This document shows, piece by piece, positions 39,296-52,732 of a stretch of 64,000 nucleotides of DNA. Origin of the DNA: Aphelocoma coerulescens (Eukaryota; Chordata; Aves; Passeriformes; Corvidae); contig NC_091013.1 of assembly GCF_041296385.1 (NCBI RefSeq), forward strand, positions 69,223,563 to 69,287,562. Reading direction: 5' to 3'. The notes beneath the pieces are model-generated. The model saw nothing but the letters and a program-made list of their open reading frames with translations, was not told where the DNA came from and did not search any database. Both the position numbers and the translations under genes were made by a program. Numbering within the stretch: the first letter of the stretch is position 1; every line of letters starts with the position of its first letter.

Positions 39296-40110
39296 GAGCT
39301 TTTAACTTGTTTTTTTTGGCAAATGAAGTTTGTGTGATCACAGTGTGTGTCTTTGCATCCTTCATAGTTAATCTAAGAACATTACAATTATTAGGAAGTG
39401 CTGTCCAACTGTGCAAGGCTTGTAAAGTCTGTCTCTTCTTCCCTGAAAAGCATCTTGAAGCAACATTCTGCTGGTTTGTCACTACATCCCTCCAGTATTC
39501 TCCAGTTTCAGCCAGATGATGAGAGTAACAGTTAAGGTGTTGCAGCAGCAGGAGTAAAGAAAAGCAAAACTTGAAGGTGGGAAAGAAAAGTAGAGAGAAT
39601 AAATACACAAAATCAGGGTTCTGGGCTTTTGGGAATTACTTCTCAGGGAGGAAGAATGCCATTGTTTTGTGGTCTGGGTTCAGAACTCCTGATACTAGAT
39701 GTGAGCAAGACGCAAAGTTTAGGGGGTTGGGAAGCCAGTCACCTGTACTGGGATTCATTTTAGCTAACACTAGGTAGCTGCATGTAGGTAGATACCTGGG
39801 ACTGAGCCATTCCTAGTAGATTTCTTTCCCAGTAAATAAAACTTATTGACATACTAGAGATGGTAGATGTTTGGTTAAGTCAGTTGAAGAGTTCTTGTGA
39901 ATTATGCTCCAGAAATATCTGGTTTGAGGCATCTATATGCCTGGTGTAGCTGTTCTGGTCTACATTTTATGTCTTTAGAGTTGCTGAAAAAACTTTTAGG
40001 ATGAGATTAATTCTACCCTACCAGAAAAGAAAAGTCTAAAATCTCATCTGTTTGCATTATTTCTCGTCATCTTTGTTTCTCCTGCTCCCATGGCTTGCTC
40101 TTGCCCTTTG

Positions 40111-40660
40111 TGCTAGTTTGAAAACAACCCAGTGAGAGGTACCAAGTCAGAATAACAATTTAATGGAAATTAAAGAAAAGGAAAAGAAAGTAAAAGAAAA
40201 CACTGACAGAGTCAAGATACAACCTGAGTCCCTGTTAGGCAGGGTAGTGGTAGCAGTCTGGTGGAATGGTGGCTGCAATCCTCTGAAGTGGTGATCCTGT
40301 GGTAGAAGGGGTCTGCTCTTCCTCAGAAAAATCCAGCGGTGGCTGTGTAGCTCCTGTCCTCTGGAAATCCAGTGGAACCCCTCTTTGGTGCTCAGAGTCC
40401 CAGTTATATCCAGGATGGGATGCTTGGTTCCTCCCTCTGGGTGGAGCATCTCACAATGGGGTAATGAGTCATGAGCCCAAGTGTTGATTAGGCTCGTTAA
40501 CAGAAGATAATCGGGAGGGAGTTATCTCTGAGTCATGCAGCAGGACAATGATGGGCCATTAACAGAAAGATAGTCTGGGGGGAGGAGGCAAGGAAACACT
40601 GCCCCACCTGATTTCAACAGCTCATGAGGATGGTAATAGAATACACCTCAACCCAGGACA
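40111..40660 (-). mobile_element. Solo LTR of an endogenous retrovirus (songbird-type)
   Basis: Read on the minus strand, this 550-bp unit starts TGTCCTGGGTTGAG and ends CAAACTAGCA, giving the TG...CA termini of an LTR. It has a TATA-like GGATATAACT near 40403-40413 and an ATTAAA polyadenylation signal at 40159-40164, in the order expected for U3-R-U5. No primer-binding site, polypurine tract or gag/pol sequence flanks it, so it is a recombined solo LTR. A clean target-site duplication is not evident (CCTTTG at 40105 versus CCTTGG at 40662 is imperfect). I associate this type with oscine ERV LTRs; the family name was not checked. Confidence 0.8.
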
Positions 40661-40679
40661 TCCTTGGATAGCACATTCT

Positions 40680-41060
40680 AAGAGCCATAGGATCAGAAAT
40701 TTAGAAAAACCAGTCTAGAAGTCAGTGAATCAACCTCCCCATCTAAATGTGGGATTAACATTCCACATTTAATTTCTGGCATACTTGTCTAACAAGCCCC
40801 TTAAAAGCCTGTGATGAGGAAGAATCTGTATCCTCCCAAGACATTCTGTGCCAGTGGTAAACCCTTCTTACTCTTTTTTAGCTATCTTCCCCAGATTCCC
40901 TTGCTATAAATGAAATCCATTACTACATTTCTTATCTACTTTGACCATGGGAAACAGATGATTCCTTTTTCTTTGAAAAAATCTGTGGGCTCATCAATTT
41001 TCTTTTCTTTAGGCTGAACAATTAGTTCATCTTTGATTTGACTTCAGGCTCAAATCTGCC
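40680..41060 (-). mobile_element. Old, eroded CR1-like LINE fragment
   Basis: Diverged reverse CR1 landmarks: ATAGGATCAGAAATTTAG near the start, CAGTGGTAAACCCTTCTTAC, TGAAATCCATTACTACATTT, and a TTTAGGCTGAACAATTAG block near 41012. It starts only about 20 bases from the solo LTR, so the younger LTR may have inserted beside or into it. Confidence 0.5.
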
Positions 41061-44000
41061 CTTGAATGAGGGTGTGTGTTCCTTCTTTATATCATCTCCC
41101 TTCTCTGTTTTATGTCTTTCAGGAAGAGGCATTGCATATCCCCTTGGCAATCAGTTAAGAGAAGTCAGTTAATTAGGGATCCATCAAAGAGAAAAAACAA
41201 GCAGTCCCCATTGTGTATTGCCGTTTCTTCCCTGCCTTGATGTACAGATGGTTTTCATGCTAAACACACTGTTTATTGCATGAAATGCAGAAACAATAGG
41301 CACTATCCCCATCATAATTCCTAGCAATCGTCTCCACAACCAATGGATACAATAGCCACACACATTTTCATCATGAGAGCTGCAGAGGAGACATAAAGAT
41401 GCATGTGAGTGACCATAAAATTAAGACGTAAATATTCCTTGTATGTGAAGCATCAGTGGTGATGCTATTTTCATGCAAAGTTCTTATGGGATATGTAAGC
41501 ACAAAAGCATTACATTAATGAAGCACACATTACAGCAGCTTGTAAGAAGAAAAATTCTTCAGCGTAGAGTATGGCAGTGACTGCTTCAGGCATTGTTAGC
41601 TTGCAGTTTTGGAAACTCTCCCAGAAATCCCAGGTTTTCTTTAACTGAATGTTCAGTTTTCAAAGAAGATGTCAGAAGATGACTTTCAATAGCCCTTAGC
41701 TGTGTGTTGACAAAGATTAAGGTTTAAGGGCCACTCTCACAAAAATATTTGCAATCAGCTATTATTTAGGCACCGAAATAGGATTTTGGAATGCGAGTAA
41801 CTCATGAGATTTGCCCTAATTCAGAACATCTCCTTTGCTTATACAGGTATTTCTTTCTCAGCACTGTAAAATAAGAGACTTTTTTAGGCTGTCAGTATTT
41901 GAATTAATTTTTTAAAAATTAAATTATTTTTTACGTTCTGTTAATGTTTCTGAATGCTTTGGAAGCTTGAGAGTTGCACAAAGAGTATGGCAGACTTCAT
42001 CACGTACTGAGATGCATCATGTACAAAAGCTGCAATCTCAGCTGGCCAAAGCCAGTGTCTCTGCCTTGAAGCAGAGTGTAACCAATATAGAATGTCTGGA
42101 TGTGAAAACAACTGCAGATTGCTTGTCAAAACCACATATTACTGTTATGGAAACAATGAAGAGAATGACTCTGTGTTAGGGGAAAATTAAGACTGGAATC
42201 TTTAAAACCTAATTTCACTTTGGCTTTGCTGGCCTGTTAGTCCTCAGCTCAGCATCTCTGTGCCAGCAGTGTTACTGCTTCATCTTGCCAGCAGCAGACA
42301 ACTTGCCAGGAAAATCTGAGTCCCGTGGTGTCCACACACACGTGCGTGTCTGCATGGAGGCATGCACACACATCTGATCCAGTAACTGCGGTTAAGGTCA
42401 GGGGTATCATGTTTATCCCTGTTAATAGCTGTCATGTTTCTGCAACCTTCATTAATATGTCCTTCCTAACAGAGGGAGGAAGGGGAAATCGGTTATAGTC
42501 CTCGTCTACCCTGATTTATAGGACAGAGACTGATGTGTTAAGCAGTTTTTGGCTGGACTTCGGAGTGGAGAGCATGCTGGCTGACTTACTCTGCCCTCAT
42601 CAAAAACTCGTGCTTTGGCAATTGGAAAGTAGTGGTGGGTTCTGGGGACTTTGAGATACAACTTTGCTTTCAACAGAGGCATAAATATAAAGCGTTCCAC
42701 TGCAGTGTGATATTTTCAAATGTCAGCAACTGCTGGGCCTTGGAAACAGATATTCTGTGTACAAGGAAGAAACAAACTAAGGCAAGAGAGGCCAGGATCT
42801 GGATGTACCACTTATACTAACAGTTCAGAAAGTGAAGAAGGACAGAAGTTGTTTTTCCAATGGATTTGCATCCAATGCCCCCTTTACCTTCCTACTCCAG
42901 GACCTCCATTTTCATCTCCACTCTCTCTTAGTGCTGTAGGCAATTGCACAGTACCCTCAGCTCCCTCCCATTTGGCACATCAGTACTTGTCTTCATTCCC
43001 TTCCTCACAATAAGTACTTTAAAAATGTCTCATTTTATCCAGTAGTGGGACATTCCACAAGTTTCCCAAAAGTTCTCCCCTCACTGAGACCACCTGTGTC
43101 CAGCTGTGCTGAAAGTACTTCCCTCCCTAGGCCCGTGCACCCAGCCCAAACTCTGGCTGCCGGGAAGTACTCGGCCGTGTGGCGGTGTGGGAGTGACTCA
43201 CTTGTTTCTCCTGGGTTAAACTCTTCAAAGGAGGATGCTGATCTCCAGTTCAATACTCAGAACAGGCTGGTAGCGTGATTGTCAGGTGGCTGTTAATAGA
43301 ATATCATGTGGCGTTCATTAAATAAAATCTGTAGTAACGCTTGAGTCAAGTGAGCTGCTCACATGAAAAATGCATTCACAGAACTTCAGTTTTCTTCTAT
43401 GCAGCATTTTCTCTTTGTTATAGGTATGTTCTTGATTACGTAAGCCCACTTCTTTATCTGTTGTCTGCAAGCTATTTGCTTTCAATATTCTCCACTGTGT
43501 CTCGCAGGTCTACTTATTTGAGACATTGCTTCTCACCTTTCTGCCTAAGCATCTCTAGCAGGGAAAGCTTGGCCACTTAAATCATTAATCTTTGCTTTCC
43601 CCCTGCAGCTGGCAGATTTATAGACATGAATAAGGGATGTTAGATCTTTCAAGAAGATGACATATGTGCTTTCCAGTCCAGATTTACACTGAAATGCATG
43701 TCCCATTCCCCAGCTCCTCACCATGCATGCATGTAAATTTGCATAGTTTTCACTTTTCATCCATGTTGCAGTGAAGAAGTTGCCTGTATGTATAGCCAGG
43801 AAAAATTGTGGTCACTTACAACTTACAAAACAGCCATTGAAACTCGCCAAACTGTAATACTGCAGTCAATGCTAATTCATCCTGCTCATTGAACCAAATG
43901 TTCTTCAATATGTTTTCTGCAGTATTTGCTTTCCCTGATGTCTGTTAAAAATAGCATGAAATAAACGCTATCCAAAAAATTAGAACTGGTGGAAATTCCC

Positions 44001-47000
44001 ATTTCATCTGCATAATGAGGTTTGAGTGTGCATATTCCTTCAACCTTTTTCAGCAGTAAAGCTGATTTTGGATAGAAAAATGCTAAAAATTTTGCACCCA
44101 AAAATATCAAGGATTTCCTCAATAATATTTTCATATTAATAAATTGTATTTATGTTGGGAGTTTATAAAACTTCAGCTTGTTTTAAAGAAAAGAGAAATT
44201 GTTATTAAACATCATCAATATCATTATCTTAATATACAAGGGAATTTAATCATAACTGCTAGTGTTATTAAATAGTAAATAAGAGAGAAGACAGAACATT
44301 TATTGGTTTTGTATAGCTCGATATTTTTGCTCTTTCATTTTAATTTTTTCTTGTAACTTCTTGAATATTTAGATTAATCAGATGGTCCAGGAGAACATTT
44401 TTCTTACAGAACATTTTGAGCTATTTTCCCAAACTGTGAACATCTCAGTTGTATATCCAAATGCAGAAAGTGCAATTCCAATGTTTATGACCACTTCTCT
44501 AAACAAACTTTCAGTTCTGGGGAATAAACACAGAAATTTGATACACACAACAGGGTAGATCTTGGGACTCAAGCTCTTACTTTGACTGTCTCATATCTAT
44601 TTTTTTGCCATGGAAGTTGCTTTATTTTGGAGCCTTTGATGATTCCAGTTTGTATAATATTCCATCCTAGATCACAGGTTGAGTTTTGAGCTTGTGCGTT
44701 CAGTCTGATCCTCAGAAGATGATAGCTTCCAAAATAGCAGCTTAGTTACAGTTCTTTTTGGGAGAGATTTTTTGTTTCACTTTTCCAGTTCTAGTGATGA
44801 TGGAAGTAGAAGATAGTAGCTGTCTATTATAATCTCCTCCACCAAGTTTGTTGAGTAGATTGGTTAAGACCACAGAGAAATTTCACATCAGAAATGTTTA
44901 GAAATTGCCTTTCTCATATGTTTATCTTTGTGCTTTTCTTGTCTTGTTAATTAGTCAGGTAAAATGGAGCATGCAGTGTTGGTAATCTTGGCGAGTACAT
45001 TTGTGCTTTTCACAGTTTGAAGATGCATTCCAATGCTGGAAACTATTAGAATCTGACCAATTTCTGGAGCAGCGTTCTGTTACGGGAGATCCTTTGGGTG
45101 AGCACTACAGTCCCATTACAAGTTTGTGTGGCACAGCTTTGAGATGAACAGTTCTTGTAGCATCAGTGCTTCATCATTCAGTCTGAGACCTGGAGCAAAC
45201 TGTGCCAGCTGCTACAGGGTATTACATGTGCCCTGGAGACCTGCCTGTTCTTTGGGTGGCATGGTTGTACCAGAGCTTTTGTATGGAGATTAGACTCTAC
45301 TTATTGGCAGTAAAATTGGACTGGCTTACTAAATTGACCACTGTAATTTTCTACTTTTCATAATAGATACAGGCCCTTTTCCTGGAGTTTTGTCATGTTT
45401 TGAGTAAGTATGTGCACACTTATTTTAGTGCCAGAGCTGTCCAGACACTTTTATACTGGCAAGATATTTTGAAAAGAGCATAATTATTCAAAATCCAGAG
45501 CTCTTTAGCTTTTAGAAAGAAAAAACATTCTGAAAGCATATGAGGATAATGTATTCATCCTTAATACTCATTAAAAGCTTTTTTAAAGTCTTATCAAACA
45601 TAAACTTCAGCATAGCAGCTGTGGGAGAATCAAACAACCTGGAAAATATTTCAAAGTGGTGAAGTCAGAAAGTGGAGTACACCAGTGATAGATATTCATA
45701 TTTATACATATTCAGTGAGATACTGTGTATGCAGACACAAATATATCAAGTATAAAGGCCAGTAGAAGACTTCTGAATAATGTCTGTGTTGGTCTGCACT
45801 GCAAAACTTAGATGGTCACAGTGTATGCTGCAAGAGTGGTTTGGTGCTATTATTTTCAAAATGCAACCTACAGAAATTTCCCATTGAAAACCTCAAAAGT
45901 CTTACCTGACAGCTCAGGTTGCTTCTGTGAACACTCACCTTTGAATAAACTTGTTCCAGAGCACAGCTCCCTGCAGGAGAACTGGATGCTAATAATATGC
46001 ATAAAGAAATATAAGGCTGAGTAATCTTTAGGAAGTCTCACGTTGCCATGGAATTGAACACCCGTAGGTGGTAGGTCATGGAGCTCTGATTTGGCTTCTT
46101 TTATTCTTCAGTCAGAGCTTTTTAAAATTATTTTGTTCTAGAGGAATTGTAACCCTTTTCTTTTTTTTCCTTTTGAAAGAAAATCTTCTAGGAACTTAAA
46201 ATTCATTGAAGCAATAAGGGGGCTAACATGAGATTTCACTCTTCTAGATGAAGGATCTGGTCCAAGGAAAGTTTTTGTAAGATTGATAATTATTCCTAAT
46301 AGAGTGAAGAGTGTTTAAAAGACAAAGAAATTGAAGTTGCTTAGTCTTTCCTTTTACTCTGGAATAGAAAACAGAAGGTTTTTCTCTGCTACTTAGAGCT
46401 GTTAAGATTGTCTAGCAAAAAAAGAAGAAAACTTGCAGAGCAAGGCAGTTTCTGATGAGGACACCATGTTCAGGAAGAAAAAAACCCTGGAAGAGAACAA
46501 ATTTGATGAAGCATTATGCAAACTATTTCTGTCTTAAACTGTACATTCTCTTTCTGTTTTTCAAGCACATATTGATATCTGCAGAATAAGTGACTTCAGA
46601 AAATGGAATAGATTTATTTTTGCATAGCAGTTGCTGTGTACTGCAGGGCTGTAAGATAGGCTATATTCTTTTCAGCTTAAAAATATAAATTGGGAAACCA
46701 TGGGAAATATACAACAAGGACCCTAACTCTGGGATCAAATAAACTGCTTGAAATTGACTTAAAAAATGGAAATTTTAAATTAATACTTAAACATTTAATA
46801 ATAAAGACAAACATGCATGAATAAAACAGGATACTGTTTTAAAATCCATTTTGGGAGGATCTCTCTCCTGAGATTCTGGTGGGAGTCTTCTGGGATCATA
46901 GCTCAGACTAGATGCAGACAGATAGCTGTGATAGTTCTTAGCAGCAGGAGAAATAATAACATGTTATGAGGTGCATTAGACTTCCTAGATGCATATTACA

Positions 47001-48443
47001 GATAAACTGCTACTAATGCTAACTGGGAATATTTATCTGTTTAGATTTAGTGCTCTTAATAATAATGATAAAGCTGTCTTAGGAAGAGCATTAGATATTG
47101 TAATCATGTATTGATTTCATTTATGTTGACAGAAAACTAAACCAATCCAATAATTAAAGGTTTTATTATATTAAGAGGGAGAAATTTGAAAATTCAAAAG
47201 AATTAGTCAGTGAAGTTCATTAGACTTAAGAGTTTGGGGACTTGAATGTTGGAGGAGGTTTGGAATTTCAACCAAAAAGTAAGCCAAAAGCTGTCTTAGG
47301 TTTGCATCTGTCCAAAATATATTGGTACAGGTCCAAAGTTCAACTGGGAGAAAATGGAAAGCCTAAAAAGAATTGCTTAGTAAAGATGTCTATACCAAAA
47401 ACTAGCAATGGAAATAGTCATGTAGTCACATTTGCAAAAATTATGCTGATTTTGAGTAAAGGTTTTATCAAGGTGTGGAGATTAAAAAAACCACAAAAAC
47501 ACAACAAAGAAACCATCACAAACTGAGGTCATGATTCAGTGTAGCAATGACAGATCTACTATCTCAATTTTTCGGCTTCTATATTCAGCAAAAAATAAAA
47601 CACATCATGGGAGAAAAGCCTCCTTTCTAATCAGAATGTTTGGAGAAATGAAAATTACTGTCCCAGAGAAGAATGCAGAAGTTGAGTCAGTTGCAAAATG
47701 CATCATGTACAAGTAAGACCTGTCACTGTTCAGGAAAAAATGAGTTTGTATAGGCTGTTAAGACAGTAACAGAATTTAATGCTCTGTACCTTCCTGTGAA
47801 GCAAAACCCCTGATATTAGTAAAGCTTGTCTGTCATTTTTTGTTGATCTGACTTTCCATATTGAATAAAAAGAGTCTCTTTGAGTGCTCAGAGAGGACAT
47901 CAGTCTATGAATAAATTCATTTGTAAACTTCAAAACACTCTGACCAGTCTCTGAAGTATACTGTGGTACACAGAATGAAGGATGGTTTCATGGGCTATTT
48001 CCAACCCAACATTCATTTTCAATCTGCAGTTATTTAAACTTTCTCAGAAGAAAAAACAATCGTCACTGGGACTTTACACACCTCAGTAAGTGTTGTGGTG
48101 TTAGCAGATGTTCTTAGTGAAGCCACATTTTCCAAATATCCCACTGTTAGCCTATTGCCAGGATGACTCAGCCTGTTTACTTTAGTTTTATCTAAATAAT
48201 TACAGTAAAATTTAATTGCCTGAACCAGATAGCATTCAAGGAGAACCCATTAATATTAGAGGCAAAAGCTGCCTAGGGATTTTTAAATTAGAGACAGCTC
48301 TGGAGTCCTTGACTTTTTTTAACCTGGGAGACTCAATTTCTAGGTTTTCTGTTGACAGGTAAAGCAATGTTGCGATAAGTCTGCTTGGTACTGTCGTGGA
48401 GGTTGAAGAAGCAAAAATGTGGGTGGTCTGGCAGTTGTGTGTG

Positions 48444-48477
48444 CCTGTAGATGGCAGGTGGGCTTTGTTGCCCACCT
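48444..48477 (+). promoter_or_regulatory. CTCF-like motif overlapping a GC-rich hairpin
   Basis: CCTGTAGATGGCAG at 48444-48457 matches the CTCF core as I remember it (CCASYAGRKGGCRS) at all but one position. AGGTGGGC (48456-48463) and GCCCACCT (48470-48477) then form an 8-bp stem with a 6-base loop. Single-motif matches are common by chance, so this is a candidate only. Confidence 0.3.
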
Positions 48478-49452
48478 TGCAGCAGAGCTCATGGTGTGAG
48501 GCATGAGAGTCCAGGTGTGAATATTGGTTTAACATCAGCATATAAAAGTGCTTTGCTTTACAGTAAGAGTGCTGTATTTGATTGTTTGGTGCATGGGGAT
48601 TTGTCTGTAAAAAGTGCTGTTGAGAAGATCCATATTGTAGTAAGTTTGAATCTCCAGTTTTGCCTTTTTTCCTGTGTCCTTTTGTAGATTTCTTAGCCTC
48701 TGGTTGGTTTGATATTTCTCTGATGTTGCAGCTCAATACTTTTTTCTTACGTGTGTGAAAATTTTATAAAAACATTCAAAACCACTAATATTTGACACTG
48801 TAAACTTTTTTCTTTTTCTTGAGGGCCTGCCAAGTATTGTTGTTTTAAAAAAACATTACTATTCCAGGTGTTTTAATTTCTTCAGACAACATCAGTTTAT
48901 GGTTTTGTTCTTTAAAAATTTCTGCCTGCTAACTTTTAATACTCTTATTACAGGCAGATTTGAGGCACTAAATAGAAGAAAATTAGTCCGTAATATTTTC
49001 AATTCCTTGAGGTATGTTAAATAACTTTATGTGCTGCAAGAGAACCAGTGTGTGCCTCTTTAACTTTCTTTAAAACCAGACCTACTGCAGCAGACACTTA
49101 CATAACAGCTTGTGTTTAAATGGAACAAAAATACAGCTTTTATAACTCCTTCTCTATTTTTTTAATCAATTTTTCAAAAGTTTCATCTTCTTTTCCTACC
49201 CCTTACAAGCAATCTACACCTACTTACATGTTCCTGCCAACCCAAACCAAATTCATACCAATTACACACGTTAGAATTTGGAATAAGTGCATTCTTTGGA
49301 GAAGTGTGTGATTGGTGGTTGGTGAATTAGTCTAGATTTGGATACAGCTTTTTATAGGGAAGTCAGAGGCAAGGTGTAAAAAGAGCCTACAGCCACCTCC
49401 ACAACACCCACACCCTCCCTGCTGTCCTGGGATATAACACTCTCTTTTAAAA

Positions 49453-49517
49453 GGATGGATGGATGGATGGATGGATGGATGGATGGATGGATGGATGGAT
49501 GGATGGATGGATGGATG
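49453..49517 (+). repeat. Tetranucleotide microsatellite (GGAT)n
   Basis: An uninterrupted run of about sixteen GGAT units (ATCC on the minus strand). On the minus strand it reads as repeated Ser-Ile-His-Pro, which explains the odd open frames there. Confidence 0.98.
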
Positions 49518-52500
49518 ATGTTTGATAAAGGACAAGATGAGAGGAAAACCTGCAGGAAATGCAAAGTAAACATGACAGTAGTTTCATAATAAGTACTGTA
49601 GTTGCATAGCAAGGTAGCACAGAACAGCCAACATTTTTGACAGGGTTCCAAGATACCTGATATTCTTGTCATGGACAAATGTGTAACTGTAGCTTAAAGC
49701 CCTACACATGGATAGAGCTATATGAGGTACCAGAACCAATGACATCCTGGTAGGCTAAAATAATCTGATTCTTACTGGCACTGGTCCACATTTTCCACCT
49801 CCAAAACAAGTAGCCTGATATCTTGCATGCAGGAGTGCAAGACACATGAAACTGAAGAGGTAGGAAACAAGAAGGTGCATGTGTCTACAGTCTAGTAAGT
49901 AAGGACATGCATCAGGGAGAAAAAGCACTTTTATTCAGCTCTTTCCTTCCTAGGACAGCTTGCAGTGTCTGTATCCACCACCACTTATAAGCAACAATAC
50001 AGAGGCATTAAACATTAATTGTCATCTGCTTCAGTGAGTGTCCTAATTGCCAGGTAATGGAATGAAGCACCTTTGTGGGTATTCTTGCTTGCCCGTGCTG
50101 ACCCCATTGGCTGGCATGGCCATATCACATGTCACCTTGTCACCCAGGTGGACCGCAGTCTTGGGAATCTATTTTGTGTCCATGAAACCACTTTGAGAGT
50201 GAAGGAACCTTAAACTTTGAAAATGACAATCCAGCACCAGGAAATTTGACCCTTTCTTAGGTCACATCCATAAACCAAAGTGCCATAGGAGCAGCTCCTT
50301 AATCACACCAGTACCTTCAGTTTTGTGTTTATAGGTATCTTCGTTCTTATTATCAGTGAACTTAGACATTTCACATACAGTAAGTAAGTGGTGATCTTCA
50401 AATTAGTACAGTGCCTGGTTTTTTTTTTATTGAGCATCTGAGTGAAAAGAGAATTTATGGTTACTTTTACTTTTAAAATCAATTAAACAATATCCTTCAT
50501 ACTGCATGAAGTAAATATTTTTCTCCTAAGTTTTTTCTGGAGTTTTATGGTCTACCCATATATTTCTCATTTCTCTGTGAGTCAAACTGTCATTATCAGT
50601 GCTTTGTAAACCTGTACCAAATTTAAAATAATTTTTATTGGAAAAAAATAGAATAAAAGTATAGAAAAGTATAATTTGTAAATGACTTAAGAATGACCGT
50701 GTTTCACGTCTTATAATCACATCTTGTGCAACAAGAATGTCACTACAGCAGTTACTTAACTGTTCTTAAACTCAAAGGGACATTAACATTGCAAAGAAGG
50801 ATTTCCTTGCAAGCTGGTTATTGTACAGATAGTCCAACAAACTGTTGTAGGTAATTTGAAGAAACTTGTGCCCAAGTGCTGAAAAAAATAAAAGAGTCCA
50901 AACCCAGTACAAATATTGTGCTGTTATTCCTTTTCTGCCTTGTAATATTTATTATATACTTTACTCTTCACCTCCCCATTTATGCCTAGAGTTTCCAGAG
51001 TCTGGATCAAGTTGAAAAATGTAGTGTGCATTTAAATTTTCAGAGCTTTTTGGGCACTGAAGTAGAATGTGGCTTTATTAAAAAACATAAAATTCTTATT
51101 GTGTTGCTCTTGTGTCTGATAACTTGTCTGAAGAGCGAAGTAGCTTTGGAAGTAGCAAAGCCTTTGTCAGTTAATGTCAGGGTTGAGAGTTTCATAAAGT
51201 GATTCATGAGTTGATATATCATCAGACTCCTTATACGTGAGTTATGGTTATTCATGAGCTCTAGTGCTGAAAGTCTTATCAAGTACTTTGTGTCTGGGCT
51301 CCAGGAATGTGCTAAAAAGTTTTCAGTCATCTCAAGTGGCCCCAGGATTTGTGGAGAACATGTTTTTTTTGTCATCTCAATCCTTTTCCTGGGTCCTCTC
51401 TTAAGCATAGCCTTCCAAGCCCCAAGGTTTGGGTCTAGCTAAAGTCAAAGGGATTATCTTTCATTGCAGAAGTGCTGATAAAGATTTCTAGTTAAAATAA
51501 GAGTTTCCCTGATACTGTGTATTTCTGTGTTGCATTAGAAGTAAACTTAATGGATAGATTTTTTTTGAGATATTGCATTCTTTGGATTTTTATTGTGTTG
51601 AACGCTAATATAACTTGCACTGAATTGTGCGTTAACAACTTGCATCTTCAGCTGAGATAGGATATTGAGTATTTCCTCTTGTTACTTTTAAGGTATCATT
51701 ATTTCTGACTGAATTTGATCCAAGTGCTTATAAGGTATTTGGAACTTGCTATAGGTGACAGACATTTACTGATGGAGATACAACTATATATATCAGGAAT
51801 TGGCTTGTAGTACGGAAGTACAATAGGCCTTTTTTGAATGGTTTAAAAGTAACTGGAGTTTATGGGTACAGTGCAAAATAGGAATCTTTGCAAGATCAAG
51901 TGAAATCTTCATAAATATTTTTTATGTCTCTTCTTTTTAAATATAAGGGCAAATGTTTCTATCCTGAGACTGTGCCAGGCTAATTCTCTCAAGATCTAAT
52001 ACATGAAATCATGGGATCTGAAAGACCATAGAGAAACTCTCAATTATTGCTTCTGTTGCAGTCCCTTTTGTACCATTCCTTAAGAATGAATCCTGAATTT
52101 CTTCATGATGGTGGAAATAGGTCTTGTTGCAACAGGAAACCTGAATAAGGAAGTTCAATGATTGTCACCAAGAAAAGAGAGGCATATATATTGCCAGTAA
52201 TGGAAACTCTTCAGGGGATGTTTACGAGAAACTCTGTTTATGTTACTTTTTCAAATGATATTGCTGTGGTTGAATGTAAGTGAGGTTTCTAAGTAGTCTC
52301 CATTAAACTACGGGAATGTTGTTGTCCCAGGATATTGACATACCTGTGGGTTCTTTTGCTTTATCATTGGAAGTTATAAGGAGGACACACCTCCAAAATC
52401 TCAAATGAATGGCAACGTACCAGTTTTCTGTGATATGTAGCAATACCTATATCTGTGCTTTCACGTTAGCTCTTCATATTCTCCTTATGTATTTGAATGG

Positions 52501-52708
52501 AGCAATGAATATGACTTTGTGATAAAGTTGTTCAAGAAATAATAGAATAGAATAGTTCAGTAGGAAGGCTGTGAACTTTCCTGCTTTTCTAAGAGACCAA
52601 GCTTCTGAAAAATGCTTTCTGCTTATATGGTTAGTTTGGGAAAAAAAGTCACTTTTAGGCATAATTTGAGAAAGAATGTCCATGATGAATTAGATCATGG
52701 TAGCATAT

Positions 52709-52732
52709 CAATTAGCTCATTGGAGCTAATTG
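52709..52732 (+). repeat. Short perfect hairpin
   Basis: CAATTAGCTC (52709-52718) and GAGCTAATTG (52723-52732) form a 10-bp perfect stem with a 4-base ATTG loop. No poly-T terminator or gene context accompanies it. Confidence 0.85.

Noticed and set aside
49332..49678. Frames with repeated Ser-Ile-His-Pro
   Set aside because: They are translations of the GGAT microsatellite.
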